From an uncultured Mesonia sp. (GTDB lineage Bacteria; Bacteroidota; Bacteroidia; Flavobacteriales; Flavobacteriaceae): 64,000 nt of DNA. The stretch is taken from NCBI GenBank assembly GCA_947499595.1, contig CANMOY010000008.1, positions 1-64,000 of the forward strand, in the 5' to 3' direction. Below, one piece after another: positions 17,187-26,493 of the stretch. The notes under the pieces are model-generated. The model made no database searches and was not told the origin of the DNA. It was given only the letters and a program-made list of their open reading frames with translations. Made by a program: the position numbers and the translations under genes. How positions within the stretch are numbered: the stretch's first letter is position 1; each line of letters starts with the position of its first letter.

Positions 17187-19259
17187 TTATTCCGCGAAAG
17201 CGATATTCTTTTCAGTTTTCTTTTGCGGATAAATGCTTAAAATAACTTGGGTGCCTTGCGGTGCTTGTTGTTCATCTTTCAAATCGACTATCTTATAAGT
17301 GATTTCCCCTTGAAAGGATTTGTTATATAATTCTATTCGTTCTTTAATGATAGAAACGCCCATACTTTTGTGTTTTTTCTGTGAACTGGGTTTGGGTTGA
17401 CGACCTATTCCGTTATCGGTAATACTTATGCTGGTTTTTGTTGTGTTGTGATTGATGTTTACACTTATTTTTTTCTTTTTTTTATCACTGAGCATTAAGC
17501 CATGCCAAATAGCATTTTCTAAAAAAGGCTGTAACAAAAGCGGTGGTATCTTAACTTCTTGAATTTCTGGATTATTGTCACCAATAAACAGGATTTCTAA
17601 GTCTTGTTCAAAGCGATTTTCTTCTAGTTGTAGGTAGTAGTTGGCCAGTTTAAGTTCTTCGGGTAATGAAATAACGTGTTGTTTTGAAGTTTCGAGAACC
17701 ATACGGGTATACCTGCTGAATAATTTTAGGTACTTTATTGCTTTTTCATTTTGCTTGATTTGAATTAAATAAGTGATAGCGTTTAAACTATTGAATAAAA
17801 AATGCGGATTTACCCTTAACCGCGTAACTAGTATTTCGGCTTGAGCTAAATTACGTTCGTAAATTGCATTTAGTTTTTCTTTCTCTTCTTGATTAATTCT
17901 GGCATTGGTGGTTTTTCTTTCTTTGTAATTACGGTATTGCAAATACAAAATAATAAGTATAAAAAGCAGACTAATCCCTAGAAAAAAACTGATGAGGTTA
18001 CGCCTAGCAAGCAATTCATTTTGATTAGCCAGTTTAACAGCTTGCAGGGCTTTATCTTTTTTTAATAGCGCAATTTCATTTTCCTTTTTAGCCAAGTTAT
18101 ACTGTTTGGTCAGGGCATCTATTTTAACATTTTGCTCATGTATTTTTAAACTATCGGCGTAAGCTTGCGCCCATTTATAGTGTTTCAAGGCATCGGCAAA
18201 TTTGTTTTGTTCTTCGTGCAATTGCGCCAATAGCTCATGATTACCTTGCAAAACAGCGGTTTGCTTGTTTGTCGTGGCCAATTTTTGCGATTGTTGTATA
18301 TAATTACTGGCTTGGGTGTAATTTTTTCTATTTAAAAAAGTATGCCCTAATTGATGCAGTACTTCTGCTTCTTTATGGCTGTTTTCAAGTTGAACATAAC
18401 CCGCAAGCGCTTTTTTATAGTAAATCACTGCTTGAGTAAGATTTTTGTTTTCCTTAAGATAGGTTAGCCCCAAATACTCATAAGCGATAGCCAATCCAAA
18501 AACGCTGTTCATTTCTTGATTGATACGCAGTAAGCGGTTAAGGTAAGATTTGGCTAAAACATAATTTTCAGTTTCGATATGATAATCAGCAATCGATAAA
18601 TAATTCATGGCTGTACCCAGCTTATTACCGCGTTGTTGTTCGGCTTTTAAAGAACGGTTGAAGTAAGCCAAGGCTTCTTTTTGTTTTCCCGGGATTTGAC
18701 TCAAAGCATTGCCAATCCCGTTACTTGCAATGGCTATATTTCTTAAGTCTTCTTCCTCCTCGGCCAGCTGCAGGGCTTTCATATAAAAATCTACTGCCGT
18801 AGCATATTTCTGGTTGTATCGACTAGCTACTCCTGCATTGTTGGCAAAAATCATCTTGTAAAGTTTGTCAACTGATTTATTTTCTATCCACTCATAAGCT
18901 CGTTGATGGTAAGCAAAAGCGGTAGAATAATTTTTATGGTAGCGGTAGAGCAAGCCTAGATTGTCATTTGCTCGAGCCATTAAAAGGGTATCGTTTAGTT
19001 GCTCAGCTAAAAGTATGGCTTGCTGTGCCAAGGCAAATTCTAAACTGTCTTGTTGCTTTTTTTTATGCAATTCACGTGAACGATTTATAAGAGTGAGTAC
19101 CTGGGTGCTGTCTGGTGCTCGAACAAAAAGCTCTGTATCCATATTTTGCGCTCGACCAATACTAAAGCTCACCAAAATATTCATCCATATAAAGCATAAT
19201 AGCTTAAGGTTTGGAGTCTTTACAGAATTAGATAAAGTTTGGAGAGCTGTTGATGACAA
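17187..19259 (-). CDS. TPR-containing LytS-like sensor histidine kinase
   Basis: A 690-residue membrane sensor kinase. An N-terminal signal/anchor (about 17-38) leads to roughly seven TPR units (about 80-370), a coiled region, a membrane helix (about 425-445), then a His_kinase (LytS-type) domain with the phospho-acceptor in RVNPHFLFNSLNAI and a HATPase with DNGIGRQ and MGVSIIKERIELYN. The response regulator gene is just upstream with a 34-base gap. The TPR part lies outside the cytoplasm and may sense a protein or peptide partner. Its last codons come from a short palindrome also found inside the gene at 36521. Confidence 0.92.
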   Translation of the reverse strand: MSSTALQTLSNSVKTPNLKLLCFIWMNILVSFSIGRAQNMDTELFVRAPDSTQVLTLINRSRELHKKKQQDSLEFALAQQAILLAEQLNDTLLMARANDNLGLLYRYHKNYSTAFAYHQRAYEWIENKSVDKLYKMIFANNAGVASRYNQKYATAVDFYMKALQLAEEEEDLRNIAIASNGIGNALSQIPGKQKEALAYFNRSLKAEQQRGNKLGTAMNYLSIADYHIETENYVLAKSYLNRLLRINQEMNSVFGLAIAYEYLGLTYLKENKNLTQAVIYYKKALAGYVQLENSHKEAEVLHQLGHTFLNRKNYTQASNYIQQSQKLATTNKQTAVLQGNHELLAQLHEEQNKFADALKHYKWAQAYADSLKIHEQNVKIDALTKQYNLAKKENEIALLKKDKALQAVKLANQNELLARRNLISFFLGISLLFILIILYLQYRNYKERKTTNARINQEEKEKLNAIYERNLAQAEILVTRLRVNPHFLFNSLNAITYLIQIKQNEKAIKYLKLFSRYTRMVLETSKQHVISLPEELKLANYYLQLEENRFEQDLEILFIGDNNPEIQEVKIPPLLLQPFLENAIWHGLMLSDKKKKKISVNINHNTTKTSISITDNGIGRQPKPSSQKKHKSMGVSIIKERIELYNKSFQGEITYKIVDLKDEQQAPQGTQVILSIYPQKKTEKNIAFAE
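17190..17206. repeat. Short dispersed palindrome, copy A
   Basis: TTCCGCGAAAGCGATAT. It supplies the last codons (AFAE) and stop of the TPR histidine kinase gene. The identical 17 bases recur at 36946. Confidence 0.6.
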
Positions 19260-19293
19260 AATATCTTGTATTAAATTACAAATAAATCACTGC

Positions 19294-20010
19294 CTATACC
19301 CGATCGAGAAAATCGGCTTTTTTATTGCGTGAGACTGGAATTTTTATGTTGTTTTTAAGCACGATATAAGCCTCGGCTTTTACAAACTCACATACTTGAT
19401 CTAAATTTACCAAGTAGCTGTTATGCACCCTAAAAAAATGATTGTCGGGTAGAAGGCATTGTATGTCTTTTAGCTTTTTTGATAAAAACAATTCATTACC
19501 GTCGCATAAATAAATACGACAATAATTACCGTCACTTTTACAATAGGCAATTTGCTGTGGTTCAATAAAAACTAATTTTCCATCAACGGGAATGGCAACC
19601 CTTTTTTGATTGTTTAGACGTTCTTCTAAAATATCACTGGGATTTTGCTTTTCTTTATTATACTTTAACCGATTGATAGTAGAAACCAAATCATCTGTAT
19701 CAATAGGCTTTAGCAGGTAATCAAAAGCACTTTCTTTTATGGCCTTTATGGCATATTGACTATATGCCGTTACAAAAACTACTTCAAATTGACGGCTTTG
19801 AAATTTGCTAATGAATTCGAGACCATCCATCTGGGGCATCTCTACATCGATGAATAAGCAATCTGGAGTATGATTTTTTAGATACAAAAGCGCCTCGTTA
19901 GGGTTGGTGAAAGTCTTTAATATATTTACCCCTTGGCAATAATTTTCGATTTCCCACTCCAGACTTTTTACGGCTTTAAGTTCGTCATCCAGTAATACAA
20001 TTTCTAACAT
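19294..20010 (-). CDS. LytTR-family response regulator
   Basis: A 238-residue regulator. The receiver domain (1-120) has acidic D8 and D9, phospho-acceptor D55 in FIDVEMPQMDG, and the LLKPID loop. A LytTR DNA-binding domain follows (about 135-235), with IAYCKSDGNYCRIYL and FFRVHNSYLVNL. It is the first gene of a two-gene unit with the TPR histidine kinase. An imperfect inverted repeat TCTAATT/AATTAGA upstream (20030-20060) could be a binding site, though this is not demonstrated. Confidence 0.93.
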   Translation of the reverse strand: MLEIVLLDDELKAVKSLEWEIENYCQGVNILKTFTNPNEALLYLKNHTPDCLFIDVEMPQMDGLEFISKFQSRQFEVVFVTAYSQYAIKAIKESAFDYLLKPIDTDDLVSTINRLKYNKEKQNPSDILEERLNNQKRVAIPVDGKLVFIEPQQIAYCKSDGNYCRIYLCDGNELFLSKKLKDIQCLLPDNHFFRVHNSYLVNLDQVCEFVKAEAYIVLKNNIKIPVSRNKKADFLDRV

Positions 20011-20158
20011 TTTGTTGGTTATTTAGTCTATCTAATTTACGAAAAAATTGAATTAGATAATGGTATATTGTATAGTTTGGATTAAAAACCGTATATCTGG
20101 TTAAAATACCTTGATGATTTTCAAGATGTTCATTTTCAGGTATCCTGAGGAGTTTAGT

Positions 20159-21694
20159 TTAATAATCATCTGGTTTATTTATTATTTTCTGAGCACGTTC
20201 TTGATGAGCTGCTAAGGTAGATTTATCCATTTTATTAAGCATACTCATCATCATACTCATACGTTGGTTGTCTTTTAATTTTTCGCGATGAGTAGTTAGA
20301 AAATTCCAATAAAGTGCATTAAATGGACATGCGTTTTCTCCGGTTTTTTCCTTTACCTTATAATGACAGTCTTGACAATAGTTACTCATTTTATTGATGT
20401 AACTACCGCTAGAGATATAGGGTTTTGTGGCTACAATACCACCATCGGCAAACTGACTCATACCGCGAGTATTTGGCATTTCTACCCATTCAATCGCATC
20501 AATATATATGCCTAGATACCAAGCATCAACCTCATTGGGATGCACACCAGTGAGCAGGGCAAAATTACCCGTAACCATAAGTCGTTGAATGTGGTGCGCA
20601 TAGGCAAGTTCTAGACTTTGCGAAATGGCGTGGCTAAGGCAATTCATTTTTGTTTTACCGGTCCAATAAAAATCGGGGAGTTGGTTTTGGTGGTCCAGTT
20701 TATTACTGCGGCGGTATCCTGGCATTTCTTTCCAATAAATCCCACGCATATATTCGCGCCATCCCAAAATCTGACGTATGAATCCCTCTACTTGAGAAAT
20801 ATTAATATCGTATTCAGCTTCGTAATAAGTGTCTAGAACTTTATCGATAACCTCTTTAGGGGATAACATTTTGGTGTTTAATGCAAAAGAGAGTCTAGAA
20901 TGAAAGAGATAGTTTTCTTGCGTATGCATAGCATCTTGAAAATCGCCAAAGTGCACTAAGAGCTCATCGCAGAAATACCGCAAAACTTTTAAGCTGTCTT
21001 CACGCGAAGTGGGCCAATTAAATTGTGTTTTGTCTATCTCTCCTATGCTTTTTACATCGGTTTTGGTAAGGGCTTCAACAATATCGGTTACGTCTTTTCT
21101 AAATCCTTTTTCGTGCGGAATCGTTGGAGAGCCTTTCCACTTTTTCCGATTACTTTTATCAAAATTCCATTTTCCGCCCTCTGGGTCATTTTCGTCTTGC
21201 ATTAAAATACCATGTTTTTTTCGCATAGCACGATAAAAATACTCCATTACCAATTCTTTCTTGCCTTCAAAAAAATCGGTTAAATCATGGCGTTGAGTAA
21301 AAAAATGTTCGGTATCATAGCTTTGAGTTTTTATATCTAACTCATTGGTAAGTTCTTTAAGTTGCTCATCTAATCTATATTCATCTGGTAAGAGGTACTC
21401 AAAGCATTCTATATCATGTTCATCTATTAAAGCTTTAAGGTTGGCACTTAAATCTTGCTTGTTCTTTTTATCGGTCAGAGTATAGTACACTAGCTTATGA
21501 CCACGCTTTTTTAAATGCTCAGAAAAGTTTCGCATGGCAGCAAAAAAGCCTACAATTTTTTGAATGTGATGGTTAACATAATCGGTTTCTTGCTTCATTT
21601 CGGCCATAAAATAAAGCATGTTATCATCGGTTGTAGAGAACCAAGAATGTTTATAATTCAATTGGTCACCCAAAATTAAGCGTAGCGTTTTCAT
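20159..21694 (-). CDS. Cryptochrome/photolyase-related FeS protein, prokaryotic (6-4) type
   Basis: A 511-residue member of the FeS-BCP photolyase group (PhrB of Agrobacterium). It begins [13 protein letters not shown], the standard start. Cysteines for a 4Fe-4S cluster are visible as CLSHAISQSLELAYAHHIQR, then CQDCHYK and ENACPFNALYW. The FAD-domain motif GWREYMRGIYW and the segment QRLMVTGNFALL are also present. These enzymes repair UV (6-4) photoproducts with blue light. The start overlaps the stop of cry-DASH by 4 bp, so the two are translationally coupled. Confidence 0.93.
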   Translation of the reverse strand: MKTLRLILGDQLNYKHSWFSTTDDNMLYFMAEMKQETDYVNHHIQKIVGFFAAMRNFSEHLKKRGHKLVYYTLTDKKNKQDLSANLKALIDEHDIECFEYLLPDEYRLDEQLKELTNELDIKTQSYDTEHFFTQRHDLTDFFEGKKELVMEYFYRAMRKKHGILMQDENDPEGGKWNFDKSNRKKWKGSPTIPHEKGFRKDVTDIVEALTKTDVKSIGEIDKTQFNWPTSREDSLKVLRYFCDELLVHFGDFQDAMHTQENYLFHSRLSFALNTKMLSPKEVIDKVLDTYYEAEYDINISQVEGFIRQILGWREYMRGIYWKEMPGYRRSNKLDHQNQLPDFYWTGKTKMNCLSHAISQSLELAYAHHIQRLMVTGNFALLTGVHPNEVDAWYLGIYIDAIEWVEMPNTRGMSQFADGGIVATKPYISSGSYINKMSNYCQDCHYKVKEKTGENACPFNALYWNFLTTHREKLKDNQRMSMMMSMLNKMDKSTLAAHQERAQKIINKPDDY

Positions 21695-23007
21695 GAAAAT
21701 AGTTTGTTTTGTAGCCAAGTCTGTTGGTATTTACCCGAGGCATCGTATCGGTTGGCTTGACTTTTAATATTAAATTTACGGTCCCGAGGGTCATTACCTA
21801 CACCACTGTTGTACATCCAATTGCCCCAATTGCTGTGTACATCATAGTCTACCAGCATACTTTCTAAGTAGGCGGCGCCTTTTCGCCAATCTTGTTTTAA
21901 TTCCTTAGCCCAATAACTGTTGATATTTTGCCTACCCCTATTGCTCATAAAACCTGTTTGGGCAAGCTCAAGCATATTAGCATTTACAAAGGGTTCGGCT
22001 GTTTTACCTTGTCGCCATTGTTCAAATACTTGTGGGTTATTATGCCAGTTTAGTTTTTCTTTACGGATTCCTGATTGCTTAAAAATAGCATTTCCGTGCT
22101 TGAGTGAAATGTATTTGAAGAAGTCTCGCCATAGCAACTCAAAAATTAACCAATAGGTGCTTTCGTTTTTTATGATTTCTTCTTCATATTTTTTGACTTC
22201 CCAGTAAATTTGCCTAGCCGATATACAACCGTTAGCCAGCCAAGCCGATAGCTTAGAACTGTAATCTGCACCCAATAGTCCGTTTCTCGTTTTTTTATAA
22301 ACGCTCAACTTTTGGGTTTTCCAAAAATAATCCTGTATTCTTTTAGAAGCCTCTTGTTCTCCTCCCTTAAAAGGGAAAGCTGTACGAGAATCGGGTTCAA
22401 AAGAATGTAGTCCTAGTTCTTCTAAAGTGGGGATAGCTTCTGAATGTTTACTAAGTGTCTGATGGTAGTTTTTTTGCGGTAGCGGTAGGCAAGCCCTTAC
22501 CTTGGCTTCTTTTTCTACTTTTTTTCTAAATGCGGTAAAGACTTCGGGTATTTGATTAAAACTAAAGGGGATGTCTTTCGGGTGATATAGCATTTGGTCA
22601 AAAAAGGAATGCGCTTTTAATAAGCCGCATCGACTTTTAATTTTACTATAAACCAAAAACTCTTCTTCTGTCCATTCTTTTTGAGAATAGAGATCGGTAA
22701 TATTAAATTGTTCGACCAGTTGGGGTATTTTATCTTCGGGTTTTGCCTTAAAAACCAATAAGTCTATGCCTAGTTTAGTCTTTAAGTTCTGTTTTAATTG
22801 CTTTACACTCTCTATAAGAAATTGCGCTCTAAACTTCTCTGTTTTTTTAAAACCATAGGCGGTGGTAGCATAATGGCGAGGATCAAAGCAATAAACCGCA
22901 TATACTTGTGGGTGTTTTTTGCAAGCCGTGTATAAGCTTTTTTGATCGGTAACGCGCAGGTCGTTTCTAAACCAAACTAGGGCGCTGTCTTTTTGTTTTG
23001 TCTGCAT
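21691..23007 (-). CDS. Cryptochrome DASH / FAD-binding DNA photolyase
   Basis: A 438-residue blue-light flavoprotein. The N-terminal antenna domain begins [18 protein letters not shown] and has [22 protein letters not shown], typical of the DASH class. The C-terminal FAD domain contains [26 protein letters not shown] and [23 protein letters not shown] split over neighbouring segments. DASH proteins repair cyclobutane dimers in single-stranded or loop DNA. It overlaps DUF2256 by 31 bp and the (6-4) photolyase by 4 bp. Confidence 0.94.
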   Translation of the reverse strand: MQTKQKDSALVWFRNDLRVTDQKSLYTACKKHPQVYAVYCFDPRHYATTAYGFKKTEKFRAQFLIESVKQLKQNLKTKLGIDLLVFKAKPEDKIPQLVEQFNITDLYSQKEWTEEEFLVYSKIKSRCGLLKAHSFFDQMLYHPKDIPFSFNQIPEVFTAFRKKVEKEAKVRACLPLPQKNYHQTLSKHSEAIPTLEELGLHSFEPDSRTAFPFKGGEQEASKRIQDYFWKTQKLSVYKKTRNGLLGADYSSKLSAWLANGCISARQIYWEVKKYEEEIIKNESTYWLIFELLWRDFFKYISLKHGNAIFKQSGIRKEKLNWHNNPQVFEQWRQGKTAEPFVNANMLELAQTGFMSNRGRQNINSYWAKELKQDWRKGAAYLESMLVDYDVHSNWGNWMYNSGVGNDPRDRKFNIKSQANRYDASGKYQQTWLQNKLFS

Positions 23008-23117
23008 CTTTGGCTACAATATTTTACATGTTCCCAATCGCGTTGCCATTTTTTACGCCAAGTGAATGGACGCTGGCAAGTCACGCAAATCTTTACAGGA
23101 AGATGTTTCTTATTCAT
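22977..23117 (-). CDS. DUF2256 zinc-ribbon-like small protein
   Basis: A 46-residue protein read directly from the sequence between the flavin reductase and cry-DASH genes. It begins [20 protein letters not shown] and continues to [12 protein letters not shown], giving a CxxC...CxxxC metal-binding pattern and the RKKW segment typical of DUF2256. It overlaps the upstream gene by 8 bp and the downstream gene by 31 bp, so it is tightly coupled. DUF2256 genes commonly neighbour or fuse to cryptochromes; the molecular role is unknown. Confidence 0.9.
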   Translation of the reverse strand: MNKKHLPVKICVTCQRPFTWRKKWQRDWEHVKYCSQRCRQNKKTAP

Positions 23118-23742
23118 AAATACTTTTGGTGGGTACATCGGGTTTGGCGTAGGCCAAGCGTGTTAGAAGATGAGGTAGGGCATAAGCATCTAGACCATTT
23201 ATGCATACCGTTTTTTGTTGTGCTAATCCTAAAAAACCATCTTCTTCTGGCGAGGTTTCGCTATAAACGCCTAAAATCTCCCCAACAATTAATCGGCATT
23301 TATTCTCTTCTATAAAGTAATGATTTTTCATTTTACAAGCTATTTGTACCGGTGCTTCTGCTACAAATGGAGCTTCAAAATCGTTTTTATAGACTGGAGT
23401 AAGGCCACTTTTCTCAAATTCTGATACCTCACCACTATAGCGCGCTGAGGTATGATGAGCTTGTTGGTATATCGATTCGTTCACGTGATTAACACTAAAA
23501 ACCCCAGTGCGGTTAAGATTATCCCAGGTGTTGCGAATTGCAGAAGTAGGCCGTAGGATAAATCCCAACAAGGGCGGATGACTGCCTAAATGAATTACAG
23601 AGCTGAAAATAGCGAGATTTTCAATTCCATCTTGCGATCGTGTACCAATCAAATTAGCCGATTTATATCCGCTTAAGCTATTGATAAAATTAGCACGGTA
23701 GCGCTGGTCCATAGCTTTGATTTGTGTTCGTGAAAAATACAT
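23110..23742 (-). CDS. Flavin reductase family protein (FMN-binding split barrel)
   Basis: A 210-residue flavoprotein. The N-terminal [20 protein letters not shown] is followed by the split-barrel core with [20 protein letters not shown] and [15 protein letters not shown], which contact FMN. It is the first gene of a four-gene photorepair operon. A reductase for FAD or FMN fits that context, since photolyases need fully reduced FAD; this link is inference. Confidence 0.9.
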   Translation of the reverse strand: MYFSRTQIKAMDQRYRANFINSLSGYKSANLIGTRSQDGIENLAIFSSVIHLGSHPPLLGFILRPTSAIRNTWDNLNRTGVFSVNHVNESIYQQAHHTSARYSGEVSEFEKSGLTPVYKNDFEAPFVAEAPVQIACKMKNHYFIEENKCRLIVGEILGVYSETSPEEDGFLGLAQQKTVCINGLDAYALPHLLTRLAYAKPDVPTKSIYE

Positions 23743-23771
23743 ATGTTTAATAATTTTATTATTACGTTAAA

Positions 23772-23779
23772 CAAAAGTA
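23772..23779 (-). promoter_or_regulatory. -7 box TAnnTTTG for the photorepair operon
   Basis: Minus-strand TACTTTTG, 30 bases before the flavin reductase ATG at 23742. Confidence 0.6.
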
Positions 23780-23845
23780 AGCTTTTGGCAAAAAAAAGAC
23801 AGCTAAAACAACTGCCCTTTTCCAACAACTAAACTTAAAATTAAA

Positions 23846-23983
23846 CTACTTTTTGTTTTTTTGGTCTTTTATAGTTTCCTCATCAAAATCTACCTCATTG
23901 TTCTCTCGCTTTCGATTACCAAATGAATCTAACGGCTGATCTTGTTCTTTTCTCTTTCTATGTTTCTCTTCAATTCGTCCCAT
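23846..23983 (-). CDS. Small highly charged hypothetical protein (45 aa)
   Basis: A 46-codon reading frame beginning MGRIEEKHRKRKEQDQPLDS and ending IKDQKNKK. Nearly half the residues are charged and none form a membrane or metal motif. It lies in a 358-base gap otherwise without genes, upstream of the photorepair operon and downstream of the symporter on the same strand, preceded by an A-rich stretch AAAGAAAAAAGAA. I do not recognise a family. It may be real because short, charged proteins of this type recur in Flavobacteriia, but no direct proof exists. Confidence 0.5.
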   Translation of the reverse strand: MGRIEEKHRKRKEQDQPLDSFGNRKRENNEVDFDEETIKDQKNKK

Positions 23984-24100
23984 TTCTTTTTTCTTTAAAA
24001 TTAGGTTTATTTTTGCAGAAACATTTTAATAAAAAATTAAAATTTTGTTAAGTAGGTTTAAATTTAGCTAAATAAATTGATTAAGTATAATTTATTGCTA

Positions 24101-25561
24101 TTATTTCTTTAAAATACTTGCTTTACGAATGAAAGCCTTGTTTTGATTATAATCTGAAGAAGTACAATAACTTAAACTTACATATAAAATAAAAGCTCCT
24201 CCAATGCCTATTAGTGCTTGCTCTGTAGAAGCTACTTCCCAAGCCAGGGGTAAATCGGCTCCTAGGGCAATAGCAAAATGGTAACTTGAGAATGCTAGAC
24301 CGTACAGCATGGTGTAAAAGGCGGCTTGGCTGCTTCCTTTATACCATAAAAAGCCCATAACCAAAGGCACAAATGCGCCGCTGGTTAAAAAATCTGAACC
24401 TATCCAAGATACTTTTAATACTGATTTTATTTTTAGTGCTATAAATAAGGCAATTGCAGCCATAAGTAGGGTAGCTACGCGGGCGACCAAGATTTTCTCT
24501 TTATTGCTCGAATGGGATTTCAGGTGGTTTTGATAAATATCTACACTTAGGGCCATAGCACCGGTATTGAGCAGTGAATCCATAGTCGACATAATGGCAG
24601 CACTCAAGCCTACAAAAATCAAAGCGCTTAGCATAGGTTGCTCTATTTGCGCAACCATAGTGGGTACAATTCCGCTTGACGGTAAATCTTCATAAAAGAC
24701 ACTGGCAAACATTCCGGTATAGGTTACCATAAAGTACAAGGGAATGAATGCAATAAAACTGTACAGCATCATTCTTTTGGCGTCGCTACCGGTTTTGGCG
24801 GCCGAAATTCTTTGCCAAACGTTGGCTTGTATCATCCACGAGGTACCAAAGGTAATCACGTAGGCCAATTGGTCAGGAACCTTATGAAAAAAGGAGGTGA
24901 ATCCGGTTTTTTGTTGAAGCAGCGCTTGTTGTTGTACGGCTTGCATTCCGCCAGATGTGGTATAAGTAAAATAAAATAGAAAAATTCCCGCCAGTAAGAA
25001 AAAAACAAATTGGAGTAAATCGGTTACCACTACTCCTTTAAATCCGCCGAAGAGCGAATATAAGAGTACAATACCTGTACCTAAAAGGGCTCCGCTTTCA
25101 TAACTTATAGCAAAGAAAGCTTCAAAAAATTTACCGATGACAATTACTTGTATGGCGGCAGCAATAAGCATAAAAAGCAGTATAAAAATACTAAGTAGTA
25201 ATCCGGTCCTTCGGTCATAACGGGCTTGCATCAATTGGGGTTGCGACAAATGCCCTAAGTTCCTAATACCTTTTGAAAAAACATACATCAAGCTCGTTGC
25301 CAATAAAACGGGTACTCCATAAATCCAAAAAGAATTGAGTCCGTTTTTATGCGCGTGATCTACCAAATCTATCGCCGAGCCGCCGCCCCACCAACTGGCA
25401 ATGAAAGTGACGGCCAGTAACCACGCGGGTAATTTGCGCGAAGCCAGAAAGTAATCTTCATTGTTTTTGCTCTTGCTATAATAAATGCCAATTCCGGCGA
25501 TTAATACCACATAAATCACTAAAAAGATCACACTTAGTTCATGACTGTCCATTGCGTTCAT
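24101..25561 (-). CDS. Sodium:solute symporter (SSS family)
   Basis: A 486-residue transporter with about 13 membrane helices. The first helix is LSVIFLVIYVVLIAGIGIYY and is followed by the family-typical NNEDYFLASRKLPAWLLAVTFIASWWGGGSAI. The Na+-site helix region LSAAIMSTMDSLLNTGAMALS is intact. It couples uptake of an unidentified solute to Na+. It diverges from the TPP riboswitch operon; I see no element that assigns it to thiamine control. Confidence 0.93.
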   Translation of the reverse strand: MNAMDSHELSVIFLVIYVVLIAGIGIYYSKSKNNEDYFLASRKLPAWLLAVTFIASWWGGGSAIDLVDHAHKNGLNSFWIYGVPVLLATSLMYVFSKGIRNLGHLSQPQLMQARYDRRTGLLLSIFILLFMLIAAAIQVIVIGKFFEAFFAISYESGALLGTGIVLLYSLFGGFKGVVVTDLLQFVFFLLAGIFLFYFTYTTSGGMQAVQQQALLQQKTGFTSFFHKVPDQLAYVITFGTSWMIQANVWQRISAAKTGSDAKRMMLYSFIAFIPLYFMVTYTGMFASVFYEDLPSSGIVPTMVAQIEQPMLSALIFVGLSAAIMSTMDSLLNTGAMALSVDIYQNHLKSHSSNKEKILVARVATLLMAAIALFIALKIKSVLKVSWIGSDFLTSGAFVPLVMGFLWYKGSSQAAFYTMLYGLAFSSYHFAIALGADLPLAWEVASTEQALIGIGGAFILYVSLSYCTSSDYNQNKAFIRKASILKK

Positions 25562-25716
25562 TTTGTGGTCGAAAGTACGAGATTATTTCTTTTTTTTTTG
25601 AATGCAATCTAACCAAAATATAGTTTAAGGCAGTAGACGAAATTTTCTGATTTCACGCAAACAGAACAGGGGTAAACAAAATCAAATTTTAGGGGTATTC
25701 GCCTGATTATTTTGCT

Positions 25717-25724
25717 TACTTTTG
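25717..25724 (+). promoter_or_regulatory. -7 box TAnnTTTG for the TPP riboswitch operon
   Basis: TACTTTTG predicts a transcript start near 25730, immediately before the first base of riboswitch helix P1. Confidence 0.65.
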
Positions 25725-25731
25725 CTTTAAG

Positions 25732-25817
25732 AAATGGGGTGCTTATTTCATAGGCTGAGAAGATACCCAGAGGTCATCCTCGAAACCTGATCTGGATAAT
25801 GCCAGCGTAGGGATTTT
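25732..25817 (+). ncRNA. TPP riboswitch (THI element)
   Basis: The diagnostic segments are all present in order: GGGGTGC, the pyrimidine-sensing GGCTGAGA, ACCC, then ACCTGATCTGGATAATGCCAGCGTAGGGA. P1 is formed by AAAT and ATTT at the ends. It lies 64 bases upstream of pnuT. No T-rich terminator follows; CCATTTC at 25859-25865 can pair with GAAATGG at 25731-25737 of the P1 strand, so control could act on translation or on an alternative fold (inference). Confidence 0.95.
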
Positions 25818-25881
25818 AACGGACTACTTTTGCAAACAAAAGGCTTGGTCTGCACTTGCCATTTCGTTAAACTATAAAGAA

Positions 25882-26493
25882 ATGGATTCGCTGTTTTACA
25901 ATTTTACCCTTATTCAAATCTTAGGCACTTGCTTTGGCGTTACTCAAGTTTTACTGGCCAGGCAAAACTATATACATAACTACCTGTTTGGCATTGTTTC
26001 AATACTACTAAGTATCTGGATTCATTACCACTCCCAGTTGTATGCCGATATTGTTTTGAGTTTATACTATTTAGTAATGAGTATTTACGGGTGGCTGTAT
26101 TGGCAGTTTGGCAAAAAAAACAATCCGCCACCCATACAATATGCCAATCGTTTAGATTATATAAAAAGCTTTGGCATTGTGTTGTTTTGTTTTGGGGCGA
26201 TGAGCTTCTGGTTAATCAACTACACCGATTCTGATGTACCTATTTGGGATGCAACCACCAGTGCCTTTGCTTGGGCAGGCATGTGGTTGATGGCTAAACG
26301 TAAAATGGAGAATTGGATTTTTCTAAACATCAGTAACATCATTACCATCCCTTTACTTATTTATAAAGAACTTTATATCTATGCCGCCCTCACCGGTTTT
26401 TTATTTGTGGTAGGGGTTTCAGGATATTTGAAGTGGAGAAAATTAATACAAGATGAAAACCAACCTACAAGGCATCAGCCAGCAACAACTTAA
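25882..26493 (+). CDS. pnuT: PnuC-family thiamine transporter (PnuT)
   Basis: A 203-residue membrane protein with about seven hydrophobic helices. It shows the PnuC-type motifs WIHYHSQLYADIVLSLYYLV (conserved aromatic and Y/N residues that line the vitamin pathway), YGWLYW and the late helix region WIFLNISNIITIPLLIYKELY. PnuC proteins carry nicotinamide riboside, but those under TPP riboswitches are thiamine carriers (PnuT), so the riboswitch decides the call. The last 41 bases overlap the next gene. Confidence 0.9.
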   Translation: MDSLFYNFTLIQILGTCFGVTQVLLARQNYIHNYLFGIVSILLSIWIHYHSQLYADIVLSLYYLVMSIYGWLYWQFGKKNNPPPIQYANRLDYIKSFGIVLFCFGAMSFWLINYTDSDVPIWDATTSAFAWAGMWLMAKRKMENWIFLNISNIITIPLLIYKELYIYAALTGFLFVVGVSGYLKWRKLIQDENQPTRHQPATT

